38,749 bases of DNA from an uncultured Anaerolineales bacterium (GTDB lineage: Bacteria > Chloroflexota > Anaerolineae > Anaerolineales > UBA4823), in the NCBI GenBank assembly GCA_937968125.1, contig CALBUI010000103.1, forward strand, positions 1 through 38,749, read 5' to 3'. The notes below the pieces were generated by a model, which was not told the origin of the DNA, made no database searches, and worked only from the letters and a program-made list of their open reading frames with translations. This document shows, piece after piece, positions 25,789-36,300 of the stretch; position 1 is the stretch's first letter, and every line of letters begins with the position of its first letter. A program made the position numbers and the translations under genes.

Positions 25789-28320
25789 TTACTCGGCTTT
25801 CTCACCTTTATCATTGGAGGGTAGATCGGGCAGTGCGTTCGCTTTGGCGATCTCCTCCTCGCTCGCGCCTACCAGGCGCAGATCAGCCTCTGCGATGCGG
25901 GCTACAGAGGCGACGCTATCCCCATCTTTCAATCCAATTATGCGCACACCTCGGGTTGCTCTTCCAGCCTGTTTGATCTGCTTAACTTTCGTGCGCAGGA
26001 CGACAGCATTAATTGAGATGATCGTCAGGTCATCGGCTTCCTGGACCACCCGAGCGGTGGCAATAATTCCGATTTCCGGGATGGCTTTCTTATTAATTGT
26101 GGTTATTCCCAGGGTTGCCCGGGATTTGGTCGCATATTGGCTCAGGGGTGTGCGTTTCCCGTACCCTCCAGTCGTCACGACCAGCAAATCGCCACCTTCC
26201 TCGACGATCTCCATGCTGGTCACGCGATCATCTCCTTTGAGCCTGATCCCGATCACCCCGGCTGCCGTTCGCCCGACCGGTCGCACCTGCTTTTCAGAAA
26301 AGCGCAGGGCCTGTCCACGTTCTGTGATCAATATGGCTTCACAATCTCCATCGGTTTGTCTCACCCAGCGCAGTTCGTCACCTTCAGCGACATTAATGGC
26401 GATCAATCCAGAAGGGCGGACGGAGGCAAATTGAGAGAGCGAGATGCGCTTGACTCGCCCGCGGCGGGTAGCCATCAGGCAGTAGTCATCCGCTTCAAAT
26501 TTGGATACAGCCACGGCCGCGGTGATGGTCTCTCCCGGGTAGAGGGCGAGCACATTGACGATGGGGATACCGCGGGCAGTACGCTGTGCATCTGGGATTT
26601 GAAACGCCCTTTCAGAATAAACCTTTCCTTTATCTGAGAAGAAGAGGATCGTATCCAGCGTGCGGGCTGGCATTAATATCAGCATCTCGTCTTCTTCTTT
26701 CATAGCATGCCCGGTGACACCCCGGCCGCCGCGCCGCTGGGCGCGGAAAGACTTGGCTGACATGCGCTTGATATATCCCCGCTCGGTGATGCTGATCAAG
26801 ACTGCCTCATCGGCGACCAAATCCTCTTCATTTAATTCATCACTGGCGCCTGCAGCGATGCGCGTGCGGCGTTCATCACCATAGGTCTCTTCGATCTCTG
26901 CCAGATCAGACTTGATTAAATCCAGGATCTTCTTCGGGCTGGCAAGTATATCTTCCAATTGGGCAATACGCTCGAGAACCTGTTTCTGTTCGTCCTCGAT
27001 CTTCTGGCGTTCCAGGGCTGCCAACCTGCGCAGCTGCATGTCCAGGATGGCGACGGCTTGTTTTTCCGACAGTGAGAAACCGGTCATAAGGCGTTCTTTG
27101 GCGATGTCAGCGTCAGGTGATTCGCGGATGGTCTGGATGACGTCATCCAGGTGCCGCAGGGCGATCAACAGACCTTCAAGGATATGAGCTCGAGCACGGG
27201 CTTTGTCCAATTGGAACTGGGTACGCCTGGTGATTACTTCCTGCCTGTGGTCGATAAAATGGCGCAGCGCCCGTTTGAGGGACAGCAAGCGTGGTTCGCC
27301 TTCCACCAGGGCCAGCATTTGCGCGCCGTATGTGGATTGCAGGGGGGTAAATTTATACAGCTGGTTGAGCACCTTGCGCGGCTGGGCAGTCCGTTTGAGC
27401 TCTACAATAATGCTCATACCCCGCCGGTCAGACTCGTCTCGCAGATCAGAGATATCGCCGATGCGCCCCGAGCGAGCTAGATCGGCGATACGTTCGATCA
27501 AGGTGTTCTTGTTGAGCTGGTAGGGAATCTCGGTGATCACGATCCGGAAGCGGCCGCCTTTCATCTCTTCAATGACGGCCATCCCACGCAGTACGATGCG
27601 CCCACGCCCGGTGCTGTATGCCTGGCGAATGCCGCTATCGCCGACAATCACGCCGCCGGTGGGGAAATCCGGCCCGGGCAGATATTCCAGCAGGTCTTCG
27701 ACGGAAACCTCGTCGATCTGATCGTAATTGTCGATCATGTACGATAATGCGGAGACCAATTCTCCCAGATTGTGCGGGGGGACATTGGTTGCCATCCCGA
27801 CTGCAATGCCCGCTGATCCGTTGAGCAGCAGGTTAGGGATCCGAGAGGGGAGTACGGTGGGTTCTTTCAGGGAGCCATCAAAGTTCTCACTGAAATCGAC
27901 CGTGTTTTGCTCGATATCCAGTAAAATTTCCTCAGCCATGCGGGTTGTGCGCGCCTCGGTGTAGCGCATGGCGGCAGGAGCATCGCCGTCGATCGATCCG
28001 AAATTTCCCTGACCATCGACTAGCAAATAGCGCATCGAAAAGTCCTGAGCCATGCGCGCCATAGAATCGTAGACCGCAGAATCACCATGTGGGTGATATT
28101 TTCCGAGCACTTCACCGACGATTCGGGCTGATTTGCGGTAGGGGGTATTTACGCGGATGCCCATATCATGCATGGCGTAAAGGATGCGCCGGTGGACAGG
28201 TTTGAGCCCATCCCGGGCGTCTGGCAAGGCGCGCGCCACGATCACGCTCATCGCGTAATCGAGGTAAGCAGACCGCATTTGATCGTCAATATCTACTTGT
28301 CGGACGGTACCGATATCCAT
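25789..28320 (-). CDS. gyrA: DNA gyrase subunit A
   Basis: Cuts and rejoins DNA in the GyrA2GyrB2 supercoiling enzyme. 843 aa. Catalytic tyrosine in AMRYTEAR, quinolone-region [19 protein letters not shown] with the susceptible-type Ser and Asp, then C-terminal pinwheel blades. The GyrA-box QRRGGRG identifies gyrase rather than topoisomerase IV ParC. The C-terminal tail is acidic/charged. AAAGG lies 5 nt before the ATG. gyrB is not in the window. Confidence 0.98.
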   Translation of the reverse strand: MDIGTVRQVDIDDQMRSAYLDYAMSVIVARALPDARDGLKPVHRRILYAMHDMGIRVNTPYRKSARIVGEVLGKYHPHGDSAVYDSMARMAQDFSMRYLLVDGQGNFGSIDGDAPAAMRYTEARTTRMAEEILLDIEQNTVDFSENFDGSLKEPTVLPSRIPNLLLNGSAGIAVGMATNVPPHNLGELVSALSYMIDNYDQIDEVSVEDLLEYLPGPDFPTGGVIVGDSGIRQAYSTGRGRIVLRGMAVIEEMKGGRFRIVITEIPYQLNKNTLIERIADLARSGRIGDISDLRDESDRRGMSIIVELKRTAQPRKVLNQLYKFTPLQSTYGAQMLALVEGEPRLLSLKRALRHFIDHRQEVITRRTQFQLDKARARAHILEGLLIALRHLDDVIQTIRESPDADIAKERLMTGFSLSEKQAVAILDMQLRRLAALERQKIEDEQKQVLERIAQLEDILASPKKILDLIKSDLAEIEETYGDERRTRIAAGASDELNEEDLVADEAVLISITERGYIKRMSAKSFRAQRRGGRGVTGHAMKEEDEMLILMPARTLDTILFFSDKGKVYSERAFQIPDAQRTARGIPIVNVLALYPGETITAAVAVSKFEADDYCLMATRRGRVKRISLSQFASVRPSGLIAINVAEGDELRWVRQTDGDCEAILITERGQALRFSEKQVRPVGRTAAGVIGIRLKGDDRVTSMEIVEEGGDLLVVTTGGYGKRTPLSQYATKSRATLGITTINKKAIPEIGIIATARVVQEADDLTIISINAVVLRTKVKQIKQAGRATRGVRIIGLKDGDSVASVARIAEADLRLVGASEEEIAKANALPDLPSNDKGEKAE

Positions 28321-28342
28321 ATCAGCCTTTCGAGAAATTCAT

Positions 28343-28372
28343 ATTGTAAACTCGAGGCAGGGCAGCAAACAA
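28343..28372 (-). promoter_or_regulatory. Possible gyrA promoter
   Basis: Minus-strand TTGTTT (28372-28367), 18-nt spacer, TACAAT (28348-28343), 22 nt before the gyrA ATG. Moderate match; it lies downstream of the strong terminator that ends the gltD-like gene, so gyrA needs its own promoter here. Confidence 0.45.
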
Positions 28373-28410
28373 AATTGCAAATAAGGGAGTATCCCTGCTA
28401 ATATAAGTGC

Positions 28411-28445
28411 AAAAAAGATGTGTACGCCACTGGCGCACACATCTT
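28411..28445 (-). terminator. Intrinsic terminator after the GltD-like gene
   Basis: AAGATGTGT/ACACATCTT stem with an inner CGCC/GGCG extension, followed on the minus strand by TTTTTTGC. Strong rho-independent terminator about 50 nt past the stop. Confidence 0.9.
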
Positions 28446-28495
28446 AATTATACCGCAGCATGGAAAAAACTGCGTTTAAATGTCTATTTGAGGTG

Positions 28496-29935
28496 TTATT
28501 TCGACCCGTTAAGATACTCGTCGATTGCGGCTGCAGACTTGCGTCCAGCGACCATGGCAGTCACCACCAGGTCAGGCCCGGTCACCCCATCACCGCCGGC
28601 GAAGACGCCGGGGCGGCTGGTGGCGCCGGTTTCCCAGTCGGCGACGATCAAGCCCCATTTATGGGTATCCAGGTCCGGAGTGTTGTCACCAAGGACTGGA
28701 TCAGGCCAATAACCTAGGGCCAGCACGGCGGTATCTGCTTCGACAATGAATTCGGAACCTTCAATAGGCACGGGTCTCCGGCGGCCTGAGTCATCAGGCG
28801 CACCTAGTTCCATCCTCAGGCACTCGATCTCTGCCAGGCGCCCATCTTCTCCGGGGATAAACCTGACCGGTTGGGTGAGAAACTGGTAGATAGCACCCTC
28901 TTCCCTGGCCAACTGCCGGTCGTGCAATCCACCAGGCATCTCTCTTTCCGTCCGGCGGTAGAGGCAGGTAATCTCCTTGGCTCCTAGGCGCAGTGCTGAG
29001 CGCAGGCAGTCGGAAGCGGTGTCACCGCCACCGATTACGGCCACCTTCTCCCCCACATCTGGGCGTCCACGCATATCGGCGGGCAGCAGCATCTTATCTT
29101 CCAAACTGCAGCGGATCAGGAATTCAGTCGCCTGCATCACGCCAGGTAAATCGTCGCCAGGCGCTTCCAGGGGGGCGTCAACGCCAACGCCAACACCAAC
29201 AAAGACTGCCTGGTAGCCATCTGAAAGCAGATCGTCAATAGATTTGTCTTTACCAATGTATGTCTCAGGAACAAATTCTACGCCCGCGGATTGTAATTCA
29301 CACCAGCGGTTGAAAACAACATCTTTGGGCAGTTTGAAATTGGGGATCCCGTAGGTCATCAAGCCTCCAGGAGCGGGTTTGGCGTCAAATATGGTGACCG
29401 CATGCCCATCCTGGATGAGCTGTTCTGCACAAGCCATCCCAGCCGGTCCTGCGCCGACGATGGCTACTTTTTTACCGGTCGATTCCCCTACTTCAATTTC
29501 AACACCGACTGTTTGTCTTTCATAATCAGTTACAAATGCCTCTAATGGTCCGGTCATCACCGGTTCGAAAGATTTTTGGTGGGTGCAGGAGCCCTGGCAA
29601 AGCTGCTCTTGCGGGCATACCCGTCCACACACTGCCGGCATGGAGCTGGTCTGGCGATAAATTTTGGCTGCCTCCAGGAATTCACCCTGTTCGATCAACC
29701 ACATCGCCGAGGGGATGTCGTTGTGGGCAGGACAGGCTTCAACACAAGGTGCAGGATCGGGACAATGCACGCAGCGGGCAGCCTCCATTTGGGCCTGCTC
29801 GGGCGTCATGGGGATGACGACATCTTCAAAATCGCAAATCCGCTCCTTCACGGAACGGGTCGAAACTTCCAAGGAGGGGGTGCGGGCGCGTTCTTTGCGA
29901 TCGATAGCAAGATATTCACTGTCTATGGCTGGCAT
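28496..29935 (-). CDS. gltD: GltD-like NAD(P)H-dependent oxidoreductase (glutamate synthase small subunit / NfnB type)
   Basis: A 479-aa iron-sulfur flavoprotein. The N-terminal domain has two 4Fe-4S cysteine sets (C55/C58/C64/C68 and C103/C107/C113/C117). It is followed by FAD-binding VAIVGAGPAGMACAE and NAD(P)-binding VAVIGGGDTASDCLRSALRLGA, and ends with GVFAGGDGVTGPDLVVTAM. This family includes GltD, NfnB/SudA and related enzymes. No large subunit GltB, NfnA or ferredoxin gene is adjacent, so the partner and reaction are open. GGAGGT lies 7 nt before the ATG. Confidence 0.85.
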   Translation of the reverse strand: MPAIDSEYLAIDRKERARTPSLEVSTRSVKERICDFEDVVIPMTPEQAQMEAARCVHCPDPAPCVEACPAHNDIPSAMWLIEQGEFLEAAKIYRQTSSMPAVCGRVCPQEQLCQGSCTHQKSFEPVMTGPLEAFVTDYERQTVGVEIEVGESTGKKVAIVGAGPAGMACAEQLIQDGHAVTIFDAKPAPGGLMTYGIPNFKLPKDVVFNRWCELQSAGVEFVPETYIGKDKSIDDLLSDGYQAVFVGVGVGVDAPLEAPGDDLPGVMQATEFLIRCSLEDKMLLPADMRGRPDVGEKVAVIGGGDTASDCLRSALRLGAKEITCLYRRTEREMPGGLHDRQLAREEGAIYQFLTQPVRFIPGEDGRLAEIECLRMELGAPDDSGRRRPVPIEGSEFIVEADTAVLALGYWPDPVLGDNTPDLDTHKWGLIVADWETGATSRPGVFAGGDGVTGPDLVVTAMVAGRKSAAAIDEYLNGSK

Positions 29936-30237
29936 TGAGGACCTCCAATAAATTCAACTAATAGTTCTAATGTAGATATTAACGACAATACTGGTTTAGT
30001 TTCAGTCGCGGATGTCATGGATTTTAGTGACGATTGTCACAATACAGATTCGTAGTATTGCCAATTTCCAGGGAAAAGAAAACAATGAGGATGAGAATAA
30101 AGTAAAAAATCCTCTCCCGGGCACCCGCCAGACAAAGATCAGTTAAAATATCCCAGAAAGTACAAACAAATTATTCGCGCTCGATCTGACAGTCACAATT
30201 AGTCAAGAAATTACTTGGCAGGAGTTGGGAGGTCGCA
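29936..30237. other. Divergent intergenic region between gltD-like gene and ABC transporter
   Basis: 302 nt without a gene. It holds the Shine-Dalgarno sites of both flanking genes, a GTGAC/GTCAC inverted repeat (listed separately) and AT-rich stretches. A TAAAAT at about 30145 may be a -10 box for the ABC genes, without a clear -35. Confidence 0.5.
30025..30042. promoter_or_regulatory. Inverted repeat resembling a Rex/CRP-type operator
   Basis: GTGAC-GATT-GTCAC on the plus strand; on the minus strand it reads TTGTGACAATCGTCACTA. This matches TTGTGA-N6-TCACAA (Rex) and TGTGA-N6-TCACA (CRP/FNR family) except in the last bases. It lies about 90 nt upstream of the gltD-like start. Regulator not identified. 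Confidence 0.45.
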
Positions 30238-30921
30238 ATGAGTGATTGGGTAATCGAAGCTGAAGACTTGACCAAAGTTTACTTAATGGGCGAGGTTGAG
30301 GTACATGCCTTGCGCGGCCTTTCAGCTAAGATCGAACGCGGTGAGATGGTCTCTATTATGGGCCCCTCCGGTTCTGGTAAATCGACCTTGATGAATATTA
30401 TTGGCTGCCTGGACCGGCCAACCTCCGGTGAGTTTATCCTGGATAGAGAGCGGGTTTCAGAATTGAATGACGACCAGCTGGCCTCGATCCGCAACCAGAA
30501 AGTTGGTTTCGTTTTTCAAACTTTCAACTTATTACCTCGGGCGACGGCTCTGGCCAATGTCGAACTGCCAATTCGTTATTCAGGCTCGAGACGAGACCGC
30601 AGAGCACGGGCACAAGCAGCGTTAGAGGCGGTCGGGTTGGAGGATCGCATTCGGCATAGGCCAAACGAGCTCTCAGGAGGCCAACAGCAGCGGGTGGCGA
30701 TCGCCCGAGCTTTGGTCAACGATCCCGCCATCATCCTGGCTGACGAGCCGACTGGTAATCTAGATACCACCTCTGGCGATGAGATTATGCAAATATTGAT
30801 CGACTTAAACAAGGATCGAGAAACTACCCTCGTTATTGTTACCCACGATCCGGAAATTGCTGAACAAACCCAGCGCGTTATCCAGATCAGGGATGGCGTG
30901 GTTGTGGAGGCAGGTGAATGA
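30238..30921 (+). CDS. ABC transporter ATP-binding protein, MacB/LolD type
   Basis: A 227-aa ATPase of the lipoprotein-release/MacB class. Walker [11 protein letters not shown]-loop [20 protein letters not shown], signature [15 protein letters not shown], Walker [12 protein letters not shown] and VTHDPEIA. The class powers mechanotransmission rather than solute channels, acting on lipoproteins, peptides or macrolides. GGGAGG lies 5 nt before the ATG. Its stop overlaps the permease start (ATGA). Confidence 0.95.
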   Translation: MSDWVIEAEDLTKVYLMGEVEVHALRGLSAKIERGEMVSIMGPSGSGKSTLMNIIGCLDRPTSGEFILDRERVSELNDDQLASIRNQKVGFVFQTFNLLPRATALANVELPIRYSGSRRDRRARAQAALEAVGLEDRIRHRPNELSGGQQQRVAIARALVNDPAIILADEPTGNLDTTSGDEIMQILIDLNKDRETTLVIVTHDPEIAEQTQRVIQIRDGVVVEAGE

Positions 30922-32144
30922 ATTTCGTACAATCTTTTTGGGAAGCGCTGGAGAGCTTATCCGCCAACAAGATGCGCTCCGGATTGACTGTTTTGGGAAT
31001 CGTGATTGGAGTGGCGGCGGTGATCGCCATGATCTCTATTGGCCGGGGGGCTGAGAATACGATCACCGGCTCGATTCAAGGGATTGGCACCAACCTGATT
31101 TTCGTATTTAGCGGTGGTTCGGAGGAAGCCAGGAACGTGAAACCGATCACTTTCGGCGATGCCGAGGCGATCGATGATCCATTCCAGGCACCATCAGTCG
31201 CGGCGGTCGCTCCCGTGATGCAGGGGCAGGCAGCCTTATCATTTGCCGGGGAAACGGCTAATATCCAAATTCAAGGGATCACCTCAGATTTTGATACCGT
31301 TCGCAATCGAACAGTGAAGGAGGGTGAATATATTAACGAGGCGCATATCCTGGGGAGAGCATCAGTCGTCCTGCTGGGTATAGACACCGCGGACAAGCTT
31401 TTCGGGCGTACATCAGGGTTGGTAGGCGAGACTGTGCGCATCGAAGGTCAACCCTTCCGGGTGATCGGGATTCTCGAAGAACGCGGCGGCTCTTCCTTCA
31501 ATAATGAAGACGACATTGCCCTGGTACCCATCTCGACCGCTCAAACCCGTTTGCTGCGGCGTTCACAACCTGACGCTGTTGATATGCTCATGGTTCAGGC
31601 AGCCAGCGCGGAGGTCGTGCCAGACGCCAGTCAGGAGATCGCCCAGATTTTACGCTCGCGCCACCGCACAGAAATCGGAGCGGATGACTTCACCATCCTC
31701 ACCCAACAGGATTTCCTGTCCACAGCTGAAACGATCACCGGCGTATTAACCATCTTCCTGGGGGGCATCGCGGCCATTTCCCTTCTCGTCGGTGGGATCG
31801 GCATCATGAATATCATGCTGGTCTCCGTCACCGAAAGGACACGCGAGATCGGACTGCGGAAAGCCCTGGGCGCCCGCAAGACAGATATCCTGATTCAATT
31901 TTTGACCGAATCCTCGGTGTTGAGCCTGTTTGGGGGTTTGATCGGGATCGCCTTGGGTTGGGCGATATCGTTGGTTGTGGGGCAGATCGCGGCCGCCAGC
32001 GATACGCCGATCGTTCCGGCGATCAGCATTGATATCATTTTGCTGGCGACGCTGTTCTCCACCGCGGTTGGTCTCTTCTTTGGAATATATCCCGCCAACC
32101 GGGCGGCGAATCTTGAGCCGGTGGAAGCGCTGCGTTACGAGTAG
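30918..32144 (+). CDS. ABC transporter permease, MacB/FtsX type
   Basis: A 408-aa permease. It has an N-terminal membrane helix ([19 protein letters not shown]), a large extracytoplasmic MacB periplasmic-core-like domain (~55-280), then three helices with the FtsX domain ([30 protein letters not shown]). It ends in the family motif [18 protein letters not shown]. Overlaps the ATPase gene by 4 nt. No MacA/HlyD-type fusion protein is encoded nearby, so the substrate is unknown. Confidence 0.94.
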   Translation: MNFVQSFWEALESLSANKMRSGLTVLGIVIGVAAVIAMISIGRGAENTITGSIQGIGTNLIFVFSGGSEEARNVKPITFGDAEAIDDPFQAPSVAAVAPVMQGQAALSFAGETANIQIQGITSDFDTVRNRTVKEGEYINEAHILGRASVVLLGIDTADKLFGRTSGLVGETVRIEGQPFRVIGILEERGGSSFNNEDDIALVPISTAQTRLLRRSQPDAVDMLMVQAASAEVVPDASQEIAQILRSRHRTEIGADDFTILTQQDFLSTAETITGVLTIFLGGIAAISLLVGGIGIMNIMLVSVTERTREIGLRKALGARKTDILIQFLTESSVLSLFGGLIGIALGWAISLVVGQIAAASDTPIVPAISIDIILLATLFSTAVGLFFGIYPANRAANLEPVEALRYE

Positions 32145-32147
32145 TTG

Positions 32148-32262
32148 TCCGCGAATGACCACGAATTTTCGCTTATTAATTTATAAATACGATCAAGGGG
32201 GAGTGACTTCACTGTAATAAACACAAGCTTGCCGCCGAGGATCCCGTTTCGCGGGACAGGCC
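32148..32262. repeat. Dispersed intergenic repeat, copy A
   Basis: Starts with CCGCGAAT/ACGAATTTTCGC modules, then AT-rich sequence, AAGGGGGAGTGACTTCAC, GCCGCCGAGGATCCCG and a small TCCCG/CGGGA hairpin. It aligns in the same order and orientation with copy C at 38033-38160. It leads straight into the 24-bp tandem repeat. Confidence 0.6.
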
Positions 32263-32357
32263 CCGGAACTCCATCCGGGACAGGCCCCGGAACTCCGTCC
32301 GGGACAGGCCCCAGAACTCCGTCCGGGACAGGCCCCAGAACTCCGTCCGGGACAGGC
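32253..32357. repeat. 24-bp tandem repeat, about 4.4 copies
   Basis: Unit GGGACAGGCCCCGGAACTCC plus RTCC, starting at 32253, 32277, 32301 and 32325, with a 9-nt partial at 32349. Copies 1-2 have CCCCGG and copies 3-4 have CCCCAG; copy 1 alone has ATCC instead of GTCC. Each CCGGA...TCCGG can form a small hairpin. Not within a credible ORF. The rest of the 32145-32567 gap shows only the dispersed repeats. Confidence 0.9.
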
Positions 32358-32416
32358 TTTCGACAAGAGCAAGTAGGGTTAAGTAAAAGGCCAGATTTAT
32401 AAGCGAAGGGATATTT

Positions 32417-32453
32417 ATCCGCGAATTACACGAATTATCGCGAATTTTTTTTA
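32417..32453. repeat. Dispersed repeat, short copy B
   Basis: TTATCCGCGAATTACACGAA then TTATCGCGAATTTTTTTT: only the CGCGAATT-rich module of copies A and C, 55 nt after the tandem repeat. Confidence 0.55.
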
Positions 32454-32567
32454 ATCCATAAGGTTTCTATCCCACCGACATTTGTCTGCACGAATTGAGT
32501 GTTAAATGAATATATGGGGCTGGAATTTTCCCCTCATTTCCAGCCCCAAATATGGAAAGTTCATTGG

Positions 32568-33029
32568 CTATCTTTCCGCACCAAGCCACTCGCTCCGCTG
32601 GTAGGCATTGAACGGTTTACCATCGTATAGTCGTTCCGCGGGCTTGATAGTGTTCCTCTCGCTCGCGTGATAAATCGCCATACCTTCTTGTGTAGTACCC
32701 ACCAGCTGGACAGGGGCGTTGTTGCGCTCGCTTTCAAAGTAAATGGCCAAACCTTCTTCATTAGAAAATGTCGGCCCGACTGAGGAAGTGTTACGCTCAC
32801 TTTTGTGATAGATGGCCATCCCTTCCTGGATCACCCTGAAAGGTACACCCCGGTAGTCAGCCCACTCACTCTGTTGATAAATCTTCATGCCAGCTTCATT
32901 AACGCTTTGGTCGGAAGCCTGGTCTCGCGGGTTGTCTGAGTTGGAAGCGAAGACACCAAGAATGGAAAACGAAACAGCAAACATTACCACCAGAATGGCA
33001 AGCACTAGAACTAATCGAATTTTAGACAT
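32568..33029 (-). CDS. Exported or membrane-anchored protein of five 23-residue repeats, unknown function
   Basis: 153 aa. Residues 7-28 are a hydrophobic signal/anchor (VLVLAILVVMFAVSFSILGV). The rest is five repeats in exact 23-residue register, cores at 46, 69, 92, 115 and 138: AGMKIYQQSEW, EGMAIYHKSER, EGLAIYFESER, EGMAIYHASER, KPFNAYQRSEW. The conserved pattern is GM-x-IY-x-x-SE-R/W. The first and last repeats are capped by SEW and share divergent features. No family recognised. GGAGTTCAAA precedes the ATG. It is divergent from the giant kinase gene. Confidence 0.8.
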   Translation of the reverse strand: MSKIRLVLVLAILVVMFAVSFSILGVFASNSDNPRDQASDQSVNEAGMKIYQQSEWADYRGVPFRVIQEGMAIYHKSERNTSSVGPTFSNEEGLAIYFESERNNAPVQLVGTTQEGMAIYHASERNTIKPAERLYDGKPFNAYQRSEWLGAER

Positions 33030-33307
33030 TTTGAACTCCTTTCCTTGTTAATTTGTTCCTGATTTGAGAAACCAATACCCACTTGGCCATGTGGCGTCGA
33101 TAGTGGCTCCAGGTTAGCATTATTAGTGCAACTACGGAAGACGGGGAAAAGGAGAGGCTTTTTGGAGTTGGGGGGAGGGGAAAAGGGGGGATTTTAGGGT
33201 AAATGTAAAAAAATCAGATATACTCTATATACTTTGGTTAAATTGGTAAGGAGGGGGACAATCAATGTCCCCCATTTCCTATAAGGGATATCTCCGGATT
33301 TACTGTT
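33030..33307. other. Divergent intergenic region between repeat-protein gene and giant kinase gene
   Basis: 278 nt. On the plus strand two TATACT hexamers stand 9 nt apart (33219 and 33228), candidates for -10 boxes without a good -35. A perfect hairpin GGGGGACA/TGTCCCCC (33253-33273) would form in the kinase leader and includes part of an AGGAGGGGG purine tract, too far from the ATG to be its ribosome-binding site. A G-rich stretch lies at 33165-33200. Confidence 0.5.
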
Positions 33308-36300
33308 ATGGAAAACCTGGGCGAAAGAACAATCAAAGGCTATGAATTAATTGAGCGGATAGGTGCTGGGGGATTCGGCGCCGTTTATCGTGCTTACCAA
33401 TCGACTATCGGCCGGGAGGTAGCGGTCAAAATCATCCTGCCCAGCTATGCCAACCAACCGGAATTTATTCGCCGATTCGAGGCAGAAGCGCGACTTGTAG
33501 CTCGACTGGAACATTTACACATCGTGCCACTTTATGATTATTGGCGCAGTCCAGATGGCGCATATCTGGTCATGCGTTGGCTGCGCGGCGGCAACCTTAA
33601 GGAAGCACTCGCAGAGGAACCATTCGATTTGGAGGCGACTGGACTGCTGCTCGATCAGGTAGTGTCTGCTCTGGCGACTGCGCATGCGAATGGCATCGTT
33701 CACAGAGATTTAAAAACTTCAAATGTACTGCTTGACGAGGAAGGGAATGGCTATCTGGCTGATTTTGGGATTGCATTAGATATGGGTCAAATGGGTGACA
33801 CCTCCACCACAGGTGAACAGATAATTGGCTCACCCTCTCCAGAACAGGCGCGTGGCCAGCCGGTTACGCCACAAACGGATATCTACTGCCTGGGGATTAC
33901 CCTGTATGAAATCCTGACAGGTTCGCCTCCATTCCCTGGATTGAACGCCATCGAGCGCTTATACAAACATATCAACGATCCTATCCCGCCGATCGAATCG
34001 CTCGACCCCCACGTTCGAGATGATATCAATGCCGTCCTGCAGCGGGCAACCGCCAAGGATCCAAAACATCGCTACGTGGATGTCATCGCGATGTCAGCCG
34101 AATTCCGCGAGGCTGCTAAGTTGAGCGAGACAGGCAGAGCCGCTGACCTCCTGGAATCGTTGACCCTAAGGGAGCAAGAAATCCTGGGCATGATCGTCCA
34201 GGGACACACCAACCGGCAGATCGCACAAGATTTGTATATTGAACAATCCACTGTCAAGTGGCATATCCGCCAGATCTATAAGAAGCTGGGGGTGAGAAGC
34301 CGCAAGCAGGCAGTTGTGCGAGCTCGAGAATTGAAACTATTAATTGAGGATGGGTCAGAAAAGAAATCTGACGATATGAAAACTGACCTCCTCAGCGTCT
34401 CTGCGCTGCAGCCGGTGAATCCTTTCAAAGGACTACGCTCTTTCGAAACATCCGACAGGCGAGACTTTTTTGGCAGGGAGTCATTTCTAGAAAAGATTCT
34501 GGGCAGGCTGGCTGCTAACAATTCCCATATCCCTGCTCAAGATTCCAATAAATATGGTAACCGGTTTCTGGCCATAATTGGCCCCAGCGGGAGCGGCAAA
34601 TCCAGCCTGGTGAATGCTGGGTTGATCCCGCAGCTTTGGGAGGGCGCAGTTGAAGGTTCAGAGCGCTGGTTTATCGTGGGAATGACCCCAGGCTCGCGAC
34701 CGTTGGACGAATTGGAGGTGGCGCTGCTCCGTGTCGCCGCCGATCAGGCAGGCAATATTCGCGAGCAGTTGGAAAGGGACCGCAATGGACTGCTGCGCGC
34801 GGTCGACTTAATCCTGCCCAGGGATACCAGCGAGCTCCTTTTGGTGGTTGACCAGTTTGAAGAACTGTTCACCCTGGTCTCGGATGAATCCTCCCGGGCA
34901 CACTTTCTGGAGGTTCTGACCGCGGCAGCAACCGATCCACGCAGTAGGGTGCGCATCATCATCACCCTGAGGGCCGACTTCTACGATCGCCCGTTACATT
35001 ACCCCGAATTTGGTGAATTGATCCGCAACCATATCGAAACTGTCCTGCCCCTCACCGCTGAGGAATTGGAAAGGGCAATCGTATATCCGGTTGATCAAAT
35101 GGGGGTTGCGTATGAACCTGGACTGGTGGCCACTATTATCGATGATGTGCTCTACCAACCCGGCGCCCTGCCCCTGCTGCAATATGCCCTGACAGAGTTG
35201 TTCGAAGGCCGCGCTGGACTAACCCTGACTCGCGCGGCCTATGAGGAATTCGGAGGAACTGCTGGTGCACTTGCCCGCAGGGCGGAGGAACTATATCACG
35301 AGCAGGAAAGCGCAGGGCAGGAGGCGATCCGCCAGATGTTCCTGGGACTGGTCACGGTGGATGATGATTCTGCTGACTCTCCTGAAACCCGGCAGCGAGT
35401 AGCTCGTTCAGAACTGACCGCCATTGTTAAGGACGAAGAACTGGTGGATGAGATCATCGATGAGTATGCTGCTTACCGCCTGCTGACGCTTGACCACGAT
35501 CCCGAGAGCCGCAATCCAACGGTCGAGATCGCTCACGAAGCCCTGCTGCGTGAATGGGGGCGCCTGCGCGGCTGGCTGGATGAGAACCGCGATGACCTCC
35601 GCATACGGCGCCAGCTGACCCGTGCGGCAGAAGAGTGGCGCCAGGCTGACCAGGATGCCAGCTTTGCCTTGCGAGGCACGCGGCTGGAGCAGTTCGAATC
35701 CTGGAGCGAGACAACCCAGTTAGCCCTGACCCAAAGCGCACATGATTATCTTCAAGCCAGCCTAACGCTGCGCGATGAGCGAGAGGCGGCTGAGACTGCC
35801 CGCCGGGCACGGGAGGCGAAACTGGAACAACGCGCCGGGCGGGTGCTAAGGGTATTGGTGGTTATCTTCTTGCTGGCTGCGTTAATAAGTTCCGGGCTTG
35901 CAATCATAGCCGTCAACCAGCGTCAATCTGCTTTAGAGAGCGCGGCCGATGCCCAAAATGTGGCCCTGGTAGCCGGCTCGCAAGCGGCCCACGCCAATAA
36001 CGACGGTGATACAGCGCTGGCCCTTGCCTGGCAGGCTGTTTCGCTCAATCCCGACTCAGCCCTTGCGCAAGCGCAGTTGAGTGAAGCCGCTTATGCATCG
36101 GGCACTGTTCGCATCCTTACCGGCAATACAGATATGGTGACTTGGTCAGCCCTCAGTCCCGATGACAGAACTCTTTTCGGCGGGACAGATGACGGATTTG
36201 TTCATCTCTGGGAGCTGGAGACAGGTAAATTGCTTTGGGAGCACAAAGTACCTACGAAGTCAGATCCACCCTGGGTTACAAATGTCGCCTTCAGCCCTGA

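Noticed and set aside
25789-28320. Topoisomerase IV subunit ParC as alternative to GyrA
   Set aside because: The GyrA-box QRRGGRG in the C-terminal domain supports gyrase.
32253-32357. Tandem repeat as a coding GTGPGTPS peptide repeat
   Set aside because: No start, ribosome-binding site or long open frame surrounds it on either strand.
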